Positions 1-12,196 of a stretch of DNA of 64,000 nt are shown here, one piece after another (positions within the stretch are counted from its first letter, which is position 1; the number at the start of each line of letters is the position of its first letter). The notes under the pieces are model-generated. The model worked only from the letters and a program-made list of their open reading frames with translations, ran no database searches and was not told where the DNA came from. The DNA is from Oreocharis arfaki (lineage: Eukaryota > Chordata > Aves > Passeriformes > Paramythiidae): contig VZRR01008077.1 of NCBI GenBank assembly GCA_013398015.1, positions 1,839,940 through 1,903,939 on the forward strand. Reading direction: 5' to 3'. A program made the position numbers and the translations under genes.

Positions 1-694
1 AATGAAACGTTACCTTCATTTTGACTTCTGGAGCAGGCAAGGCCTGTGAAGGAAGCTGTGATCGGACTCTCATAGATGTGTCCCAAACCCTAGAGATCTT
101 AACCGGACAGGGATAAATGTGAGGAGAGGACTAGCCTTGGAAAATGTACTTAACCACTGTTGCTGTTAACAGAGGTGCCCACATTGATGACTATCAGCTA
201 AAACTGGGATCCCCAGTGGGTTTTAGGCTCCATCTGCACTATACGGTATTTGTGTGCCCTAACTGCTTCTGACGCATGAGAACAATGTCAAATCAGTACA
301 GATTTCTGTGCAGAACTGCAGCACACAGCATTGATTTATCTTTCAAGCTGAGCAGCTTTTGTGTGAGTTAAGAGGCCTCTGCTGGCCAAGAAGGGGGAAA
401 ACAATCCTGCAAAACAAACTAGCATTTTGACAATCATGTAGGTTGATTAAATACTGATAGAGCACATGCAGAGGGCTCTGGGAAGGAGATCAGCGTTCTG
501 CGATCATGTCAGTCTGCACTAATGTCAGTCAGTGGCCTTCAGAGATATTACACTGAACTGGTAACACTGGAATTCAATTTATAATCTCACTGAAATCATC
601 CTGGAATAAAGACCTCTTGTTGCTGCCAGCTAACCTGGCTCTCTAAATGTTGACTATGGAGAACCCTGTGTGAAATAGAAGGGGAAGAACTCAC
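1..694 (-). other. Intron downstream of window exon 16 (partial)
   Basis: The next SORCS1 exon, expected to begin in the EEFRSL region, was not found here. The stretch shows no repeat family. A CTCF-like word with one mismatch, ggcctctgctgg, lies at 374-385. Confidence 0.6.
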
Positions 695-818
695 CATACA
701 CTGCAATTGTCTTTGTGTCCTGAAGAATGGTGTTTCCTGCTGAGACCTGAACAGTGATAGTGTTCATCCCTTCCACAGAAAATGTGAATGTGATGCTCCC
801 TTCCAATGTGATCAGTGG
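695..818 (-). CDS. SORCS1: SORCS1 window exon 16 (end of second PKD-like domain)
   Basis: This 124-nt exon starts in phase 0 and ends with the G of a codon completed outside the window (glutamate in mammals). It encodes PLITLEGSITFTFSVEGMNT, ITVQVSAGNTILQDTKTIAV and Y. The pattern FSVEGMNTITVQVSAGN is the closing PKD strand pair. The acceptor is atttgcag and the donor the near-ideal GTGAGT. In SORCS1 the protein continues with the membrane-proximal EEFRSLRLSF region. ITLEGSI and GMNTITVQVSAGN fit SORCS1 rather than SORCS3 (ITLDSSI, GTDTITVQVAAGN). Confidence 0.97.
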
Positions 819-2631
819 CTGCAAATACATCATAAGAGGCAAAATTCAGTTAATTTGGCTGGAAAGGAAGAGCAAAAATGAGTTTGGCTCTCTAACCTAT
901 CGGGATGGTTTGGGGAGTTAGTTCCAGACTGGAAATCTCAGACTCAGGAGGGGCCCTGTGACATGGCAGCTAATTTCCTGGAGAGGGCACACAAATCCCA
1001 GACATGGATTTCCTCCTCATGCTCAAAGTAAGGTACCTATAATTTCCAGAGGAGCCATGTTTTAAGATAACAGTGCTTCCTTTACACTTATCATGTTGGT
1101 TGTTCTGGAACCCATGTTAAAATGCCCATCTGTGCTCACTCCCCAGGGAGGCCCAGATCCTGATACAAAGGCCTGCAACACTCACTGCTCAGGTATCACT
1201 CTCCTTCCCCAAATCTGGTTAAGTGCTTTGTTTAAGGTGACTGAAGGAGGTTGTCATAGAACCAGCCAAATTAAGATTTCACATTTGCTGTCCCATGTTA
1301 TCCTCAGATACAAATACTGTTTTTGTTATGTGCTGATGATTGAGAGGACATAGATCCCTTTAGGTGTGCAACTAGTTTATCAATGAGTTGTGTCCTCCAA
1401 CAGACCCTGCTTTAACTTCTCTTTTCACTTATTAATGAACTCTGGGTGAGATCTTCAAAGCACCCAGTATTAAGTCAAACTGTTGCCATTGTAGTCTATA
1501 GTAAAACTCTAACTTCAATGAGAACAGAACTAGACCAACCCTGATCACTTACGAGCTTAGGAGATCAGAGGGAAGGTTAAAAGGTGACAATCACAGCCTG
1601 TAAGTACCTCTAGGGGAAGATGATTGCTGATAGTACAGAGAGTTCTTTAATCTACATAAAAAGGCGTAACAAGATCCAACAGCTTGAATCTCAGACAAGA
1701 TAAATTCAGACTACAAACACGGTGCATGAGTTCAAAGCTCAGGATAATCAGCTGTGGGGAAATAGTTGGAGGAGATGGTCAGAAGGAGAAGCAGTGCATT
1801 TCCTATCATCTGAGGAAAATTAAAAACGCAAAACAACAACAAAAAGTCGGATTCTGCCTTAGTCACAAAGAGTTAAACAAAGCAGAAAGTACTGATCAAG
1901 CTCTCCAACCTGCATTATACAGAAGAGAACCATGTGTGATTATGAAGGTCCCTCTTGGCTCTACAAAATCCATGACAACCTCTCCCCTCAGAAACTAATT
2001 AGGGCTTCTGGGTACTTCAGCCTCAATTATATGTGAAGTAACAGTTTTAATGTCTGTGAAGATTTACCAAGACTGCAAGCACAGAGGCAGCAGAATGTGA
2101 TGGATGATACTCTCATATCTGAGCAGAGCCCAGGGGCAGGGAGGTGTGTTGGGAGCCATTTCATCCACTTGTAGTCAAAAGGTCCCTTTACACATGCGGT
2201 TTAGCATAGGGTGCTGGAGCCCAGCATAGCTGAGGTACAAAAATAGCTTCAGCTTGAAAGGTTTTTTTCCTAAAAAAAAGCCCCTACTTTTTTTTCTTCT
2301 TGTTACTGAAGAAAGGAGGGTGAAGAAAAACAGTAGAAACTCTTCCAGATATTGTTTAACTATGTTCACCTTGGATGGAATTAAGAAAGTTATTGGCAAC
2401 TTGCATGAAACAGCAACAAACCCTGCAGCTAAGCCACAGCTACAAACACAAAGCACTGCTTAACACTTCCACGTTGGTACCTCAAAGAACCATTAGTATC
2501 TTAGTCTTTCTTTTCCAATTTTCTTGCATAGGTGACTACACAGAAGCATTCCCAGGTCCCTCTCTCCCTCCCTCTTCTGTCGGAGAGCTGTTCCAGGATT
2601 ATTTTGATCTCAGTCAACCAGGAATACAAAC
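819..2631 (-). other. Intron between window exons 15 and 16 (1.8 kb)
   Basis: AT-rich intron. A segment around 1443-1560 resembles the old amniote dispersed repeat with an 'acttcaatgagaac' core, but this is weak. No gene. Confidence 0.55.
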
Positions 2632-2765
2632 CTCTGTGTTGTTCCCAAACCACCAGACATAAGTCAGTGTTCCCACTTGGCTTGGCCACAGCACCGCCGT
2701 GGCGTTGATCTCCTTGTTCTTCGTGGTGACAAAGGGTAGGGATAAGTGAACATGTTCCAAGGGGC
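2632..2765 (-). CDS. SORCS1: SORCS1 window exon 15 (second PKD-like domain)
   Basis: This 134-nt exon starts with GC completing a cysteine codon and ends in phase 0. It encodes PLEHVHLSLPFVTTKNKEIN, ATAVLWPSQVGTLTYVWWFG and NNTE. The LTYVWWFGNNT strand is the PKD core: a tryptophan followed by the acidic/glycine turn, here changed to FGNN. NAT and NNT are potential N-glycosylation sites. The acceptor is tttctgcag and the donor GTTTGT, which is weaker than average. The block HVHLSLPFVTTKNKE is the SORCS1 form (SORCS3 is remembered as HVHLRVPFVAIRNKE). Confidence 0.97.
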
Positions 2766-5700
2766 CTGCAGAAACAGAAGCAGCATGTGAGTCCTCCCTC
2801 CATCTGAAAAGTCAACCTGGTTGTGAAACCCATTGGTTTAGGGAAGAAAAGTCTTCCCTAAATCACTATGGGATATGACAGAACGTTTTGTCTTGATATC
2901 ATTTCTAGAGAGGAAGGCTTAAATCTGTTCAACAGAGAACAGGAGCCACCCCTGCACCTGGAGCTGATAAACTTGGACTCTCTACTGCATGAATGCCATA
3001 TAGTCAGGAGCATATATGACTTTAACAATAGGGACAGAGCCCTGTTGTGTGAATATGACTTTCACTGGGAAGACATAAGAACGTGCAGGACAAATGGCTT
3101 CAGCAGACATGAAGCATGTCTGCTTGGAAACTGCTATGATTCGGTGAACTTCAACAGAAACTTTTTCTGAAGGCAGCTATTCACTTAGTGTCTGCATTTT
3201 AATGTTACCTTATACTCCCTCCTTTTCATCAATAAACTCTTTTATTTCTTCAGTATAAACAGAACATAATTGATTCGCCAAGTGACATTATGCCCAGGGT
3301 TACACATTTCCCATCTTCTGGAAGCAGATGGGCTTTTGTTGTTAAATCTTGTTCTATAGATTATTTTTAAAATGTGTTCTGACTGTTCACTAGGAGAACA
3401 AAGCAATTGTCCTGAGTGACAGGGAAAGAAAAATAAAGAAACCTCAGATGACATGGGGACACGGGTTCCTTAAACAAATTAAGGCCACATCTACACGTCC
3501 TCTATCTGTGAGCATCCCAGTGACGAGAACTACAGCCGCAGCCTTGCATCGTTCATATGCGGTTGAGATGCATTGCTAGAGGATTTTATGTATTTCCAGA
3601 GAGGATCTTTCAGGATACATCCCATGCATGAATCACCACTTAGACCTTGCTTTTCAACCTAAATGAACGCCACACACTGTGGAGAAAGCATCCTGTAGAA
3701 CACCATAGGCAGAGAGAGGAAAAAAACCTCCAAAATCAGACCGTATAAGCCATGCCAGAATGAGGACCAGTGTTCCTGATCTGTTGCTGAAATGCATCTT
3801 TCTCTGGGTTGTAGACACAGCCATTGCTTAACCTGAAGCAGCCCAGTTAAGAGTTATCCATGATCAGATTCACCAAAGCCTGCTATATATGAGACAATGG
3901 CTCATTTTGCCTTTTATAAGTAGCAGTCAACACTCCTGAAAATTCCTGAGATGTCACAACTTCACTCTTATGATTTTAATGGCATCCTCCTGCTCAGATA
4001 CATTTCCATCACCAGGCTGTTCCTGCTTTCAGCAAGAGCCTAAGATCTGAATAACAGCAACTTCTCCAGCTTAATGCAGTGACAACTGTAATGATGGAAC
4101 CCATGAGAATTCTGATACACCCCAACATAACACTGCTCTGAACAGACCTCAAATGATCCTGCACAGCAGCGAGTACCCAGCATCTCCTCGGACCTTCCTC
4201 ATACGCTGTCTAGGAAGGAATATGAAAGAATGGCTCAAGCAACCCAATTCTGCCTGAGCATTTCCCAGAACAGATGGGTGAAGGAGGCTGAAAAGCTGAG
4301 CTGTTATCTGGCCAGCAGATGGGGATAGCTCACTCTGGATAGGCCCTCCTGGTAGGAAACGACTTTCTCCCAGGTAACTTCGAAGAGGATTCAAGAAAAT
4401 TAATTTGTGAGCAGGGCCATAGAGGCTACAGGCCTTCATCTGTACCAGGAAAAAAAAAACAAACGTGTACAAGCTCCAGAAAGGAAGAAGCTTCTCAAGA
4501 GTCTCACTTGCACAGGCGATATTATTCTGAAGCACCCAGGCAAATCCATAACTAGCTTTCCAGAAGCAAATTTTGGCATGTCAGGACAGCTAAAAGACAA
4601 GCTGTTGGCTTGAGCAGTTTACACACAACAGTTTATACTGTCCATGCAATTCAAAATGGTCCTGTCTCACAATAATTTGCATTCCTGGATCCCCGGGCCA
4701 ACTTCAGGAAAGGCACTGCTTCTGTGCTCTGGCCCCATGCTGCAGCAGGATAAGGAGAGCATGGGATGAAGGCTTTACTTTTGAGATCACAAGCACCGAA
4801 GTCCAGTGCCTGCAGCTTTTTTCTGCAGGAAAAGTGCTGGCCACAGGTAAGGAAGGTGCTGGAAGACCCAGACCTGGCTGGAGACACTCATGTATTAACC
4901 CTGTAACCAAGGAAAACCCAGTCTGTAGCCCTTCCCAAAACTCTGGATGTTCAGGCTGCACACTGCTTTTCTGTGGTTCTTACAATACAGTGTGTGTGTG
5001 TCTATTTTAAGGACAGATATTTTTGCAAAACTGCCCAAAGGCCAAGCTCAAACACCCCAAGCAGAATACTCAGCAGAGGGCTGAGTGGCAATGCAGGCAT
5101 TCAAATAGGATTTAGAAGCTTTTGTGGATCAGGGTTTTAGACCCTGGAGGGGGCTGGATTTACTGTACATCCCTGTCCTCTGCAAGTCTATTGCTAGTCT
5201 GAGCGGTACCATGCTCATTTGTAACCTAAGTCTCTCATTCTTGTCGTGTAGAGAAAGGTGAGACATATCCCTTAGAGCTGTCACTTCTCCAGGGGGTCTG
5301 GCACGTATAATCTGGGCCTGGCTGCAATGATCACTCAGTGTTTAAATCCTGTGCTGGCACTACCTATGCAAAACACAGAAACATACACTATCAGCTGCTA
5401 AGCCACACAAACCTGAATATTGTTTATTTCTTGTACAGCTTAAACAATCAAAATGGTTCATAAACCTTCAGTGTCTCAAGAAAATGAATCAGAGCAGACG
5501 TAGACCAGAAAGACACGATGAGTGAGTGAAGCTGAACACCCGCCAGCCAAAGGTGTTTTTCAAGGGGGACACTCAGGGAGATATTTGCTCCTGCTCCTCT
5601 AACCCTCCTTCACAAAAATCCTATCTCCCCCAGTCATACCTCCCACTGTTCCCATCTGTTGATACAATGGTGCTCCATTAAAGAGCTGCTCTCCGACCCT

Positions 5701-6667
5701 GAAGAGGCAGCTGCTTTCACGCTGTATGAACTAACCACAAAACTAGAGGTGAAGTGTAGGCAATGTGCTAAATCATCTGGACAATACGTGGAGTTAATTT
5801 TGTAGAGGGTAAACAGTATTTCTGTAAACACAACTTCATGGTTTGGAATTTCCTCTTTTCTCAGCTAGTCTGGCACAGAGGCACACAGTTGAAAATATCA
5901 ATAATAAACAAAAAAACCCACTGTAAAAAGAAAATTATGGCCCCAAACAAAATCCATTAGGAATGTTACAAAATTCCAATAAATAGGTTGACCCTTTGGG
6001 TTCATAACCATGTGCCAGAATAAATATGAAAGAATTCAACGTTCGTTTTATCCAAGAACATGAGATACATTTCAGTTGTAAATCAGACACATATAAAATA
6101 TAAAAATGTTTAAAAAAACCAGCAGAAAAGCAATGTGAGGGTAATATTTTTTCTTGCAATACTATTTAATATAAAGATTTTGGTTTCTATGACAACAGAA
6201 ACACTGAAATGCTCTGGTTTCCATCCCAGAGGTGGGTGTGTTTCATTAGAGGGCAAAACATGCACAAAGTAAAATTCAAAGCTTTTAAAAGTCATTAAAG
6301 ATCCCCAGGTGTCTTTGTGGTTTTGGAAGTGTAAGCTTGCTAATGAAAGTGCATTTCAGAAAGGGCTGGTGTCCTTTTATAGGGACATTGAGGTGTCCCA
6401 ATCTTAGAGGCCCAAAATTAGAGGTAGAACATGGTTTAAAAAGCAGAAGTTAATGGCTGGACTTGATGATCTTAGAGGTCCGTCCCAACATTAACGAATC
6501 TATGTTTCGTCTCAGTCTGGAATCAACAGCCTATCTGGAGGACAGGAGAACACTCATCATATCCCACCACTCTGGACCCAGCTGGGCAATTTCAAATGTC
6601 ACCTCTAGCTACAAGTAACAATTTGTAAAGAACAATAGAAGCTAAGAGGAGCTATGAACATACATAC
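2766..6667 (-). other. Intron between window exons 14 and 15 (3.9 kb)
   Basis: Carries a short CR1 3' end at 6445-6508, close behind exon 14. A 100-codon plus-strand frame at 2868-3170 has no recognisable domain and no supporting signals, and is treated as chance. The rest is AT-rich intron. Confidence 0.65.
6445..6508 (+). mobile_element. CR1 LINE 3' end, short fragment
   Basis: GGCTGGACTTGATGATCTTA, then GAGGTCCGTCCCAACATTAA, then AATCTATG match the terminal 3' UTR of CR1. It is only about 60 bp, typical of severely 5'-truncated copies. Confidence 0.85.
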
Positions 6668-6854
6668 ACGTTACATGCAGGTAGAGGACAGCGCTGTCAG
6701 AACCCAGGCTGTTTTCTACCAGCACTGTCACTCGGAATATGCCCACGTTCTGGTAGATGTGCTTGATCCCATCTTCTGTTGAGCTGAGATTGGCATATGA
6801 CACAGCGATGCCATCCCCAAAATCCACCTGAATGAGGGATCTCTGGAGGTCTCC
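6668..6854 (-). CDS. SORCS1: SORCS1 window exon 14 (first PKD-like domain)
   Basis: The longest exon found, 187 nt, starts in phase 0 and ends with the T of a cysteine codon. It encodes GDLQRSLIQVDFGDGIAVSY, ANLSSTEDGIKHIYQNVGIF, RVTVLVENSLGSDSAVLYLH and VT. VDFGDG is the classic PKD D-x-G-D-G turn, and HIYQNVGIFRVTV matches the PKD strand pattern H-x-Y-x-x-x-G-x-[FY]-x-V. NLS is a possible glycosylation site. The acceptor is ccctgtggtg in plus orientation, which reads ccacag on the coding strand. The donor GTATGT is preceded by a second GT two bases upstream; the frame of the next exon requires the later one. Confidence 0.96.
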
Positions 6855-7257
6855 CTGTGGTGAAAGAGAAAGGATTGAAACAGACTCTCTTTTGCTTTTG
6901 AGAGATGGGGTCAGTGAGGTGACCAAGACCAACCAGAGAATAGTAACAAGGTCTGATGTACCAGAGGAACAGCCTGCACTGACCTGTCAAACAACCATGG
7001 CTGCTAAAGATCCCTCCCTTTCACGTAAGATGCAGTATCTTGCCTTACCTTTAAGCATCCTCACTACCTAGGAAATCCCCCTCTGGCTCTGCATGGTGCT
7101 CATGCTGGCTATGTTCACACTCACTGGCTACTGCTGTGGAGCACCTCCACAGCTTGGTGCACTGAAGCAGTGGCCACTGTCTGGAATGATGGAAAATTAA
7201 TAGCTGAGGGCAGTTCATAGAATTGACTGAAAGGACATTTCATTTACGTTGGGTTTG

Positions 7258-7309
7258 CTTTTTCCTCCTTTTCTTTTCTTTCTTCTTTTTTTTTTCCTCC
7301 TTTCCTTTG
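7258..7309. repeat. Polypyrimidine tract
   Basis: About 50 bases of almost pure C and T on the plus strand (purine-rich on the transcribed strand's complement), capable of triplex formation in principle. Confidence 0.85.
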
Positions 7310-8986
7310 AGAGAGAAACAGTCCTCTGGATGTCCAATTCCCTTTCTGGAATGAAAGGTAGCCACGTGAATGGCTGGCATGAGCCAGGTTTCCACACCAG
7401 AAAGAGATATGTGAATGCATGTGACTCTAAGAGGAAATCGTAACAGCACTTTTATATTCCTCATGTTCTCTCAGTCTTTTTATAACTTGTTGTGAAGGCA
7501 GAAATAGCAGAGGCTTGCCTGAATGGAAAGCAAAAGGAGCAGGGCTATACCTGATGATGGCAAGAGCAACAGATTTTCCCAGATGCTCTCCTTTAATAGA
7601 CTGAAGTTTTTTTTACTCTGTTCTGGCATCCTGCTGGAAGTTCTGTTGCTTCCAAACAGATGAGACAAAAATAACTGTGTTACTCTGTTGTGGAGAATCC
7701 CAGACTGAAGGTGTGGTAGGGGAAATGGTCTCAACTACGGAGTTATGTCCTTTGTCGACCTGAGTTATTTGAAAGACGTGCAGTTTCAAACATGATGCAG
7801 TGCTTTGGGCACTCGTGTCTGTTTGACCAAATGCGATGTGCTTCAACAGCCAGAAGTGAACATACATGACCTCTGAACTTCTTTCGGAGAGGGACTATAT
7901 TATCTCAAGTCCAGTGCTGGACTCAGACCAAATACAGAGATCTCTGAAGTACCCTTTGATGCTCTCCCAGTTCCTCCAGGTCCAGTATCATTAGGGTTTT
8001 AGTCATCTCTTCTTACTCAAAAGGAGATGATGTCTTTGAACACTAAAACCTTACTGCTGGGACAAAAGCTTTTCACATGGTTAAAACCATACCACCATAG
8101 CGACCCTGCTGGATTTATCAGCTCTGAGGATTTTCGAGGTCATGCAGCTGAAGTCTGTTTCAGGTCGCGGAATATTTCTCCGCATATCTGAGGTAGGAGC
8201 AGAAGATGAAAAGCCTTTTAGAATAGCCTTATTTCTGCAAGTGTCAAAATTTGTGTTGCGATGAACCTTTTTTTCTCTTGTCCTTGTTTTGTCCATAACC
8301 ACAAAACTCATACTGTCTACAGGTGTAGCCAGGGAAAGGAGTCTAATCTAAGGCACGCAAGATTTAGATTTCAATTTCTAGGTAGAGAAGATGCTGACAG
8401 AAACAACTGAAAATATAATTAGGGAAGAGCTTCAGCTGCTGTTCCTCCAGTCTTTTTCATTTGTCTTGGCCTTTCCTGTTTTAAAACGCTTTGAACTGGA
8501 AATACATTTTCCATTGAGTAAGATCCAGGCTATAACACTCCTCTGAAAATGCCACATTTTGAAAAGCTGACATTTAAAATTCTAGCTTAGGAAGTGGGAG
8601 AGAAAAGTCAGGAAAACAAAGAGACTGTGTTTTGACTTGTTCTAATATTTTATCTGTTCCAGGTAAAAGCACGGGAAGAGTAAGACAGGAAGAGAAAGCA
8701 GATGAGCCAAAATCCAAACATTTCCCACACAGCCCACACCTGATTTAGACCAACTCAACCCAGCTGTCACTGCCTCTGTCTCCGGCATCTCTCCAGAGCC
8801 ACTTGCAAGAGGTTGTTTTACCAAGAGATGTTTTGTTCTGCAACTATTTGATGCACATCCATACATCTTGCAAAAACCCCTCCTGCTGCTTTTTCCAGCT
8901 TCTCCTTTTTATTTTGTCAAGCTCAATACTGCACAATAGGATTTTTCTGAAGCTTTTAGCCCAATTAAGGCAGACACAAAACTCCC

Positions 8987-9074
8987 TGCATTACTTGCAG
9001 GAGGCAGACACTGCTGCTGTTGGAGAGTTTTCGCGGATTAATTAATTGTGTTTTCTTTAGATTAACCCCTTTCT
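8987..9074 (+). repeat. 88-bp dispersed direct repeat, copy 1
   Basis: Aligned without gaps to 9817-9904, with about 15 differences by eye (near 83% identity). The best-conserved core is CAGACACTGCTGCTG and TTTCTTTAGATTA. The repeat family is not known. Confidence 0.75.
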
Positions 9075-9099
9075 CTACAATATGCACAAGCCTGGATTT

Positions 9100-9127
9100 A
9101 ACCTGAAGTTAACAACCTGAAGTTAAC
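9100..9127. repeat. 14-bp perfect tandem duplication
   Basis: AACCTGAAGTTAAC occurs twice in a row. Confidence 0.9.
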
Positions 9128-9816
9128 TACTGCAATCTTGATAAAGGCATTTGTGCAGCCGAAGGCTTAAACATATGCTGAACCTTAAGACCCTTTAGCC
9201 TGAAAAGAAGCCCTCATAAATAAAAACAAGCTTCCCAAGGCCCCATATTAAACCCTTTACCTACCTAGACAATATTAGTTACTTAAATGTAAATCAGTTT
9301 CTGTACGACTTTCTAAGAGATTGTCTCATTAATCGTCCAGGTTTTTTCAAGCATGTATCAACTATCCCAATCTCCCTCCTTCCTGGTCTTGCCTCCTTAG
9401 CCAAGTGCATCTTTTTCCTGCACCTTGACAAAAGGAGCCTAGAGTGCACACAAGACCTGGATGACACCAAAAAACTCTGAAGCTTCCTGCCTCATCTCAC
9501 ACAGTTTGCAACAATATTTTTACATTTTGATTACTTTTATGCAGCTCTCAATATTTTGGTGGATGTGAGATATGAGACCCACCTAGCAGGATTCTCTCTC
9601 TCAAACACACCATTGCAATCTTGGCCTAAAAGTTGTAATAATGCATTTTCCTTATTGACTTTGAGTATTAGAATCTAAATGGAAGTATTAAAACAACGGA
9701 ACAAACACAGCTCAAGGTTTTTAATTTTGGTTCCCATTTTTCAGATTTCATTTTTAAGTCTTCAATTATGCACCAACTTGTGTGTCTCCCTTAGAGATGT
9801 TGAAAATAGATTTAAT

Positions 9817-9904
9817 CATCCTTTGCAAGAAACAGACACTGCTGCTGCTGGAGGGTTTTCATGGATTAATTCACTGTGCTTTCTTTAGATTAGCCCCTTT
9901 CCCT
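9817..9904 (+). repeat. 88-bp dispersed direct repeat, copy 2
   Basis: The partner of 8987-9074, 830 bp apart in the same orientation. It could be an old local duplication or two copies of an unnamed interspersed element. Confidence 0.75.
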
Positions 9905-11021
9905 GTTAGGCATTTCCCTGTCACCAAAAGAAATCATTCACCAAAGATATTTTCACTGGAAATTAGTATCTACACATGGCAAAACTGGATCTGTTTAAAG
10001 TATATTCTTAATTTTTAACAGATATTTAAGTCCAACTTGATCAAGAACTGAAAAAGATGCCTTCCTGTGTAAATCCCCACTTTCAGAGAGATGGCCTTAA
10101 TCTTTCAAATCTGAAACTGATTAGAAAGGTGTCTTTTAGCAGGGCAAATAGCTTGATACTTTTCACATGTACTTCTTTTTCAACCCGAAACAGTGAATTG
10201 TACTGATAGCATCATTCATCCTGACTGCCAGTTGTGCCAGCTCAACTCAGCTATGAGCTCTTCTTACAGTACTAGATCTTCTGTGCCCCACAGGAATCAA
10301 TAACAGCCTCTCAGGATTATGCAGAATAATTCAACCTGTGTGACTGGAAAGTGCATTACAAGACTGTAATGCTGTGTGTCATTAGGAAGGCAAGGTCCAC
10401 TTTCATACATTTTCATGGAATTTCAACAGTGAATTAAAAAGTGTATGAAAGGCTCTGATTTCTCCCAACCAGCTTGTCATCATCAGAAAATGCAATTATA
10501 ATTCAGATGACAGCGGTACGGGGGTGGGTACATGCTAATCTTTCATTTGTGTGCTGTTACAGGAGTGCAGAGTTGTTAGCAAGATAAACAGCCGTGATTC
10601 AGCATGTCCATTGAAAGTTAGGATGAAGGTTTCATATTTTTGTAATCATTACTAACAAACTTGTGATATCAAAAGAGGGAACACGGTGGGATACCATTGG
10701 AAAAAAAAAAGATACAGACTATGCTTTAAATTACTACTAGCTTTGCATCTTTAATTTGAGTACATCAACAATCAAAACAATTTTAATGCTAAGCTCATCT
10801 CCAGGAGCTTCAGCTGAGTTGAATACTGAGTTGCACCAAACAAGAGTGCTGAGGTGGGAAATGTTAACGGCATTGTACCCCCAGCAGGATCCCCAAGCTC
10901 ATTAAATGTACCCGAGACACAGTGTACCTTGTACAGCTGTGTATCAACGTTGTGATTACAGAGAGCCATGGCAGTCTTTAGGAAATTCAGGGCTTCATTT
11001 GTATGTAGGCAGAAAGCAAAG

Positions 11022-11152
11022 CTCTATTTTCAAATGAGGGAATAAAACATCAGAAAGTTTAAGTTTCTCACTCAAGGTCATGCAGAAGGAGCTCAGAGTA
11101 TGGCTCAGGAATGAGTTCAGATTGCCTGAATTCTAGCCTGTGGCCTGACGTG
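11022..11152 (+). mobile_element. MIR-like ancient SINE remnant
   Basis: The order 'aaatgaggg', 'gtttaagtttctcactcaag', 'gtcatgcag', 'ctcagagt' and 'gaattctagcctgtgg' follows the MIR/CORE-SINE 3' half. Divergence is high, so the family name is tentative. Confidence 0.55.
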
Positions 11153-12138
11153 TAGGAACAAATTAGCTTTCCTCACACATTAGTCTAATCCAAACATCAC
11201 ACAGTAGCAGCAAGCAGTTAAAAGCAAGCCAAAATCTACTCCCAGTGGAGTGACTTTGCCAAGCGAGAACTGAGGCAGACCTGGAGTGTCAAAGACTTTT
11301 GGCTGTCATTTTATCAAGATAAAAAATAAATTAGAGGAGGCAGTTTCTCTGTGAATTATCTGTAATGAAACATTCAAAGCCCTGAACCTTCCTGCCCTGA
11401 ATGTCTTTACCATCCATTTCCTCAGCAAAGATGTGTGAGCAATCAGATGAAACAAGTTTGAAAACCATTGTGCTGAACAGCGCTGCTCTGGAGGCTGCAG
11501 CTTTCAGTGTCTCTGCTGAAGCAGTACAGCAAGCACAAGGGTCTGATGTTCATACAAATAACTCTAACATACAAATAACAATTGTGTTGTGACAGGCAAG
11601 AGACCTATGTGACCATGTGATCAGGAAGGCACACAGAAACAACACACACTTAATAAGTCCCTCTATTTTCTACAACAGAGAAGCAAAATATGTCAAGGAC
11701 ATTGGGTTGAATAACTTAAATAGGAAATAAAAAGTGCTTTCATAACTTTGCACTTTGGTTTTCTTTTGTTGCTGTTGAAAAATAAAGCAAGGATTCAGGT
11801 TTTTAGGCTGAGAAACAACTTCGTTGTTAAATGCTGCAGTATGAGAAGTACCAGCCCTGGGTCTGTGCATGTAGCTCAGGCCAGGGCAAAGGATTAACTT
11901 TTAAACTGGCAGTATTTTTAGGCAATGAAAAATTTGCTTTTAAGCACAGCTTCTTTTCTCATGTGCTGTCAGGTAGTGACAAAAATGCTGTTGGTATTCC
12001 GCTTATCTCCATGAAAATTTAAGAGCAAAATTCCCAGCTTAAGTATGATGCTTTGCTCATTAAACACTTCCAAAATACTTCACAGAATGCAACACATGCT
12101 AGTTAGTAAAGGAAATATTGATGCTTCATGGTTATTGT

Positions 12139-12196
12139 CACCCAGTGATAATATAATGATGATTATACCCAGTGATAATGGGTTTAATGATGATTA
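12139..12196. repeat. Imperfect tandem repeat of about 27-31 bp
   Basis: ACCCAGTGATAAT followed by TAATGATGATTA occurs twice; the second copy carries a small GGG insertion. Confidence 0.75.

Noticed and set aside
1..694. The following SORCS1 exon (EEFRSL region)
   Set aside because: No frame in this stretch matches that region, so it must lie beyond the left edge.
2868..3170. 100-codon plus-strand frame as a coding exon
   Set aside because: No family resemblance, no repeat or promoter context, and such lengths occur by chance in this much sequence.
7258..7309. Polypyrimidine tract as a SORCS1 acceptor region
   Set aside because: It is pyrimidine-rich on the plus strand, whereas the gene is on the minus strand, and no exon follows it on either strand.
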